From positions 1 through 64,000 of the forward strand of contig NZ_JARXWL010000008.1 in the NCBI RefSeq assembly GCF_029893325.1: 64,000 nucleotides of DNA, given 5' to 3'. Of this stretch, positions 59,485 to 64,000 are shown piece by piece. The notes beneath the pieces are model-generated. The model saw only the letters and a program-made list of their open reading frames with translations, was not told where the DNA came from and made no database searches. The stretch is from Enterococcus sp. PF1-24. GTDB lineage: Bacteria > Bacillota > Bacilli > Lactobacillales > Enterococcaceae. Each line of letters begins with the position of its first letter. Within the stretch, counting starts at the first letter, position 1. The position numbers and the translations under genes are program-made.

Positions 59485-60945
59485 ATGACTTATAAAGTTG
59501 ATAAAGATCTTTTATCTATTCAAGAAGCACGGATTCACTTAGAACTTGCTCATGAAGCAGCCAAAGAAATGAAAACAACTTCACAAGAAAAACTAGATAT
59601 CGTCATTGAAAAAATGATTATAGCGATTCAGCCATCGTTAGCAGATTTTGCTCAACAAGCTGTTGCTGAAACAAATTATGGTATCAAAGCTCACAAGCTT
59701 TTAAAAAATCGTTTTGTTTGTGAATATTTAGCTCATTACTTACAAGATAAGAAATATGTCGGCGTAGTTCATGAGAATAAGGCAGATCAATTAGTTGAGA
59801 TTGGCGTACCAGTTGGGGTTGTGGTTTCTTTAATTCCGGCAACCAACCCCGTTTCTACTACCATTCATAATATTCTAATTGCTATTAAAAGTGGAAATGC
59901 GGTGGTGATTTCGCCACATCCGCGAGCAAAAAGAACGATTCAACGAGTGGTGGAAATGATGCAAGTAGCAGCTGAGTCAGCAGGTTTACCTGAAGGGGCA
60001 ATTAGTTGTATGAAATTGATTTCGCCCTTAGGCACTCAAGAGTTATTTACTCATGAAGCCACCGATATGATTATGGTCACTGGCGTTCCTAAATTATTGC
60101 CTGCTTTGAAAAAAGCTGGTAAACCATTTATTTATGGAGGTAGCGGCAATGGTCCGGTATTTATTGAACGAACTTGCAATATTGAAAAAGCCGTTCAACA
60201 AATTATTGAAAGTCGTACTTTTGATAACGGTATCGTTTCGGCAGCGGAACAGTCCATTGTTTTAGATGGCCCGATTGCTGAAGCAGTTAAGGCGGAATTT
60301 TTAAAACAAGGCGCTTATTTTATGAACCAAACCGAAGTTAATGACTTGTTAAAAGTCTTACAACGAGAAAATGGTGAATTAAATGCTGAAAGCGTTGGTC
60401 GTTCTGCTTTTGAATTAGCAAAAATGGCGAAGATTGAAGCGCCAGAGCAGACGCGAGTTTTAATTTATCAGCAAGCATATGTATCGGAAAATAATCTTTT
60501 CAATCGTGAGTTTTATGCGCCGGTGTTGGCAATGTTTATTGAGCCGGATTGGCAATTGGCTTGTGAGAAATGTATTGAATTATTAATGGATACTGGTAAA
60601 AGCCATACCTTAGTGATTCATTCAAATGATGAAAGCGTCATTCGTGAGTTTTCGCTGAAAAAACCTGTTGCGCGTGTCTTGGTTAACACGCCATCTAGTT
60701 TAGGTGGTATGGGAGCAACAACTAATTTGATTCCTTCCATGACCTTAGGCAGCGCTAATTTAGGTAATATGCAAGCTTCTGAAAATATTTCGCCGAAACA
60801 TTTAATTCATACCAGAATGGTTGGTTATGGCGTTCGTGAATTAAGTGATTGTTTAACAACACCTGTTTTAAATAATGATGAAAATTCATTAGAAGCAATT
60901 TTGCAACAACTGATTCAAAAATTAAGTACTGAAAATAATCATTAA
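59485..60945 (+). CDS. Acylating aldehyde dehydrogenase family protein (CutB/CutF-like) with Ser at the usual catalytic Cys
   Basis: The 486-residue protein belongs to the CoA-acylating acetaldehyde dehydrogenase family of microcompartments. Residues about 1-20 form a short amphipathic helix (KDLLSIQEARIHLELAHEA), typical of cargo targeting. PATNPVSTTIHNILIAIKSGNAV and GGSGNGPVFIERTCNIEKAV are family markers. The segment SRTFDNGIVSAAEQS aligns with FDNG.xC.SEQ, whose Cys is the nucleophile. Here that position is Ser252 (codon 60238-60240, TCG). If real, the enzyme would be weak or inactive, and another dehydrogenase beyond the window could do the work. AGAGGTG precedes the ATG. Confidence 0.85.
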   Translation: MTYKVDKDLLSIQEARIHLELAHEAAKEMKTTSQEKLDIVIEKMIIAIQPSLADFAQQAVAETNYGIKAHKLLKNRFVCEYLAHYLQDKKYVGVVHENKADQLVEIGVPVGVVVSLIPATNPVSTTIHNILIAIKSGNAVVISPHPRAKRTIQRVVEMMQVAAESAGLPEGAISCMKLISPLGTQELFTHEATDMIMVTGVPKLLPALKKAGKPFIYGGSGNGPVFIERTCNIEKAVQQIIESRTFDNGIVSAAEQSIVLDGPIAEAVKAEFLKQGAYFMNQTEVNDLLKVLQRENGELNAESVGRSAFELAKMAKIEAPEQTRVLIYQQAYVSENNLFNREFYAPVLAMFIEPDWQLACEKCIELLMDTGKSHTLVIHSNDESVIREFSLKKPVARVLVNTPSSLGGMGATTNLIPSMTLGSANLGNMQASENISPKHLIHTRMVGYGVRELSDCLTTPVLNNDENSLEAILQQLIQKLSTENNH

Positions 60946-60965
60946 CAGATAAAGAGGTGATAAGA

Positions 60966-62096
60966 ATTAGTAATCAATTTTTATTAAATAGTAAAATTAT
61001 TTTTGATCAAGGTTCTTTAAGCCTACTATCAAAAATTAAAGGACACAAAGCTTTAGTTATTTCCGATGGTATTCTTGAAAAGTTAGGTTATTTAAAACAA
61101 GTAACCGACTATTTAAAAGAAGCTGGGATTGAATCAGTTACTTTTACTGACGTTAAACCAGATCCTGATACTAAAGTGATTGCCGCTGGTATGCAATTGT
61201 ATTTGCAAACTTTACCAGATGTTATGGTGGCGATTGGTGGCGGCTCAGCCATTGATGCAGCTAAAGGGATTTTCTACACTGCCCAACAAATGAGTGCTGA
61301 ACCAATTAAAAAACCTTACTTTGTAGCGGTTCCGACAACTAGCGGAACTGGTTCTGAAGTTACTGATTTTTCAGTGATTACCGCTGAAGATCAAAAAGTT
61401 GTGATTGTTGATGAAATGTTAGCACCAGATTTAGCAATTTTAGATTCTGATTGTGTTAGTAGCGTACCTGCTAAAGTTGTAGTTGACGCTGGTTTGGATG
61501 TTTTAACCCACGCCACTGAAGCTTATGTTTCCAAAAACGCTAACGATTTTACTGATGCTTTAGCAGAAAAAGCCATTAAATTAATTTTCGAATATTTACC
61601 ACAGGTTTATCAAGATATTCATAATGATAATGCCAGAAATCATGTTCATAATGCTTCTTGCTTAGCAGGAATTGCTTTTAATAATGCTGGCTTAGGAATT
61701 ATTCATAGTTTAGCTCATGCTTTAGGCGGAAGATTTCACATCGCTCATGGTCGTTGTAATGCGTTATTAATTGAACATGTTATTCAATATAATGCAGAAC
61801 TTTGTGGCTCAGCCAATAATCAAGCAGCTGAAAAATATGCAAAGTTAGCCGAAATATTACAATTACCAGCTAGAACCACTCGCGAAGGTGTTGTTAACTA
61901 TCTTGATGCCATTGCTAAACTGAAAAAATCATTAAAAGTCGAAACAAGTTTCAAAGCATTAATTAGTGATGAAGCCAGCTACTGTCAAGCGATTGGGGAA
62001 ATGACCGAAGGAGCAATGTTAGATCGTTGCACTCCAACCAATCCAATTGCACCAACAGCCGAAGCATTAGCTACAATCTACAAAAAAGCTTTTTAA
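60966..62096 (+). CDS. Iron-containing alcohol dehydrogenase (CutO-like)
   Basis: The 376-residue protein reduces acetaldehyde to ethanol, regenerating NAD+ in the compartment. Markers are AIGGGSAIDAAKGI (NAD site), TTSGTGSEVTDFSVI, and metal ligands in DVLTHATEAY and HSLAHALGGRFHIAHGRCN. The best Shine-Dalgarno site, AAAGAGGTGA, ends at 60960, five bases before an ATT at 60966, whereas the only GTG (60957) lies inside that site. An ATT start is therefore preferred. The beginning SNQFLLNSKIIF also agrees with where other family members start. The gene lies 11 to 20 bases after the aldehyde dehydrogenase gene. Confidence 0.85.
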   Translation: MSNQFLLNSKIIFDQGSLSLLSKIKGHKALVISDGILEKLGYLKQVTDYLKEAGIESVTFTDVKPDPDTKVIAAGMQLYLQTLPDVMVAIGGGSAIDAAKGIFYTAQQMSAEPIKKPYFVAVPTTSGTGSEVTDFSVITAEDQKVVIVDEMLAPDLAILDSDCVSSVPAKVVVDAGLDVLTHATEAYVSKNANDFTDALAEKAIKLIFEYLPQVYQDIHNDNARNHVHNASCLAGIAFNNAGLGIIHSLAHALGGRFHIAHGRCNALLIEHVIQYNAELCGSANNQAAEKYAKLAEILQLPARTTREGVVNYLDAIAKLKKSLKVETSFKALISDEASYCQAIGEMTEGAMLDRCTPTNPIAPTAEALATIYKKAF

Positions 62097-62135
62097 AGAA
62101 ATCTACTTATTACTTAAGAGAATTGAGGTTAATTA

Positions 62136-64000
62136 ATGAATATTGATGAAATTTCAGAAAAATTTGCTGATGTGACAAAAAATATGTCACCTGAAGAAAA
62201 ATCAGCAATGTTAAAGCTTTTCCAAGGTATTTCAAAAGAATTAAACAGCCAAGAAGGAACAATGACTTTACCTACTGCTAAAGAAAGTCACTCACCAAAT
62301 GTGGTTTGTGATGATGTACCAACTGACGGTAAATATCCTGAAGGTATGACACCACGTTTGAAACGTTTGAAAGACAACTATTTAAAAGCTGTTCCAAGTA
62401 TTACAATTCATCGTGCAATTGCCTATACAAATATTGTTAAAGAAACACCAGGCTTACCAAAAATTATGCAACGTGCTAAAGCTTTTAGAGCAGCTTGTGA
62501 AACAGCACCAATTTTAATTCAAGATGATGAATTAATCGTAGGACATCCGAATGGTGCGCCACGTGCCGGTGCTTTCTCTCCGGAAATCGCTTGGCGTTGG
62601 ATGAAAGATGAATTAGATACAATTCATAACCGTCCACAAGATCCATTCTACATTTCTGAAGAAGATAAAAAAGTTATGCGAGAAGAATTATTCCCTTATT
62701 GGGAAAATAAATCTTTAGATGAAATTTGTGAACAACAGTACCGTGAAGCTGGCGTTTGGGAATTTTCTGGCGAAGCTTTCGTTAGTGATTTATCTTATCA
62801 CCAAATCAATGGTGGTGGGGATTCAAACCCAGGTTATGACGTTATTTTAATGAAAAAAGGGATGCAAGATATTCAAAATGAAGCTCGTGCTCATTTAGAA
62901 GAATTATCTATGGAAAACCCTGAAGATATCGACAAAATTTATTACTACAAATCAGTTATCGACACAACTGAAGGGGTAATGGCTTATGCTCGTCGTATCT
63001 CTGAAAAAGCCTATGAATTAGCAGCACATGAAGCTAATCCAAAACGTAAAGCTGAATTAATGAAAATCGGTGAAGTTAACGCTAAAGTACCAGCTAACAA
63101 ACCTGAAACTTTCCAAGAAGCTTTGCAAACCGTATGGACAATTGAATCATTATTTATGATTGAAGAAAACCAAACAGGTCTATCAATTGGTCGTGTGGAC
63201 CAATATATGTATCCATTCTACGAAGCTGATATTAAAGCAGGTCGCATTACAGACTACGAAGCCTTTGAAATGGCTGGTAACTTCTTAATTAAATGTTCTG
63301 AAATGATGTGGATTTCAAGTGAGGGTGGTTCTAAATTCTTTGCGGGTTATCAACCATTCGTTAATATGTGTGTCGGCGGTCAAAAACGTGAAGGCGGTGA
63401 CGCTACTAACGATTTAACTTACTTATTAATGGATGCTGTCCGCCACGTTGGGGTTTATCAACCATCATTAGCTTGTCGGATTCACAACCAATCACCACAA
63501 AAATATTTAGAAAAAATTGTTGATGTGGTTCGTGCAGGTTTAGGATTCCCAGCTTGTCACTTTGATGATACGCATATTCAAATGATGCTTTCTAAAGGTT
63601 TCGATATGGAAGATGCTCGTGATTACTGCTTAATGGGTTGTGTGGAACCACAAAAAGCTGGCCGTTTATATCAATGGACTTCAACTGGTTATACCCAATG
63701 GCCAATTGCGATTGAATTTGTATTAAACCGTGGTTGGATGTTATGGCATAACTCTAAACAAGGTATCGACACAGGTGATTTATCTAATATCCATACTTAT
63801 GAAGAGTTTGAAAAAGCAGTTAAAGAACAAGTTGCTTATATTACTAAACTTTCTGCTGTAGGTACAGTTGTCAGCCAACGAGTTCACCGTGATGTAGCAC
63901 CAAAACCTTTAATGTCATTAATGATGGAAGGTTGTATGGAAACAGGTCGCGACGTAGCAGCTGGTGGTTGTGTTCATAACTGGGGTCCAGGTTTAATTTG
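62136..64000 (+). CDS. cutC: Choline trimethylamine-lyase CutC (partial, continues past window)
   Basis: CutC is a glycyl-radical enzyme that splits choline into trimethylamine and acetaldehyde. The first 621 codons are visible. The start ATG follows TTGAGG. The N-terminus is short, as in the compact form of Firmicutes rather than the long form of enterobacteria. The active-site Cys and Glu are Cys502 and Glu504 in [14 protein letters not shown], a signature that separates choline lyases from glycerol and propanediol dehydratases. [16 protein letters not shown] and the [12 protein letters not shown] loop are also present. The glycyl-radical loop (RVxG near the C-terminus) and the CutD activase are outside the window. 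Confidence 0.92.
   Translation, partial: MNIDEISEKFADVTKNMSPEEKSAMLKLFQGISKELNSQEGTMTLPTAKESHSPNVVCDDVPTDGKYPEGMTPRLKRLKDNYLKAVPSITIHRAIAYTNIVKETPGLPKIMQRAKAFRAACETAPILIQDDELIVGHPNGAPRAGAFSPEIAWRWMKDELDTIHNRPQDPFYISEEDKKVMREELFPYWENKSLDEICEQQYREAGVWEFSGEAFVSDLSYHQINGGGDSNPGYDVILMKKGMQDIQNEARAHLEELSMENPEDIDKIYYYKSVIDTTEGVMAYARRISEKAYELAAHEANPKRKAELMKIGEVNAKVPANKPETFQEALQTVWTIESLFMIEENQTGLSIGRVDQYMYPFYEADIKAGRITDYEAFEMAGNFLIKCSEMMWISSEGGSKFFAGYQPFVNMCVGGQKREGGDATNDLTYLLMDAVRHVGVYQPSLACRIHNQSPQKYLEKIVDVVRAGLGFPACHFDDTHIQMMLSKGFDMEDARDYCLMGCVEPQKAGRLYQWTSTGYTQWPIAIEFVLNRGWMLWHNSKQGIDTGDLSNIHTYEEFEKAVKEQVAYITKLSAVGTVVSQRVHRDVAPKPLMSLMMEGCMETGRDVAAGGCVHNWGPGLI

Overview
The window is AT-rich, tightly packed DNA from a low-GC Gram-positive bacterium. 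Strong AGGAGG-type ribosome-binding sites, TTG and GTG starts, a T-box in front of alaS, a PyrR attenuator, the comE-holA-rpsT order and the LspA-RluD-PyrR junction all point to Lactobacillales, most likely the Enterococcaceae (Enterococcus or Vagococcus-like). The species cannot be fixed from the sequence alone.

Positions 1-14,950 are mostly core genome. They hold an ECF-type sigma factor with a PH-like membrane protein, the DNA-uptake operon comEA-comEB-comEC followed by holA, rpsT, a P1B-4 metal-efflux ATPase with Fur-family box-like sites upstream, uppP, a histidine phosphatase, an MBL hydrolase, YajQ, a YitT-family protein, lysA and a SufT-like protein. Positions 15,100-20,900 hold a run of lipoprotein genes. 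Four of them are diverged tandem copies of one acidic family, and one of the four has a frameshift in its signal peptide. Positions 20,950-33,320 hold two acetyltransferases, an FGE-like protein, a HAD phosphatase, a VOC protein, T-box-alaS, a Phd/RelE-type toxin-antitoxin pair lying between two near-identical terminators, an MntE-like Mn exporter, an RNase H, a cold-shock protein, fhs and a Fic protein.

Positions 33,650-43,450 are a defence island. It has a type I restriction-modification locus (half-size S protein, HsdR, two-TRD HsdS, HsdM), a start-less spare hsdS cassette carrying a third TRD, and a tyrosine recombinase whose start overlaps the cassette's stop. These are followed by a two-gene unit that resembles the Kiwa anti-phage system in KwaB-KwaA order. 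The shared repeats around the TRDs suggest that the specificity gene can be reshuffled.

Positions 43,640-56,325 return to core genes: a CBS-domain protein with an HEPN-like N-terminus, lspA, rluD and the complete pyrimidine operon pyrR-pyrB-pyrC-carA-carB-pyrK-pyrD-pyrF-pyrE behind a PyrR-responsive attenuator. A frameshifted gene follows at 56,349-57,219.

From 57,262 to the end lies a choline-utilisation module. A choline-kinase-like gene points left. Pointing right are two BMC shell proteins, a CoA-acylating aldehyde dehydrogenase family protein with Ser at the usual catalytic Cys position, an iron-type alcohol dehydrogenase that appears to start at ATT, and the first 621 codons of a CutC-type choline trimethylamine-lyase cut off by the window edge. 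Together these would cleave choline to trimethylamine and acetaldehyde inside a microcompartment and process the aldehyde.
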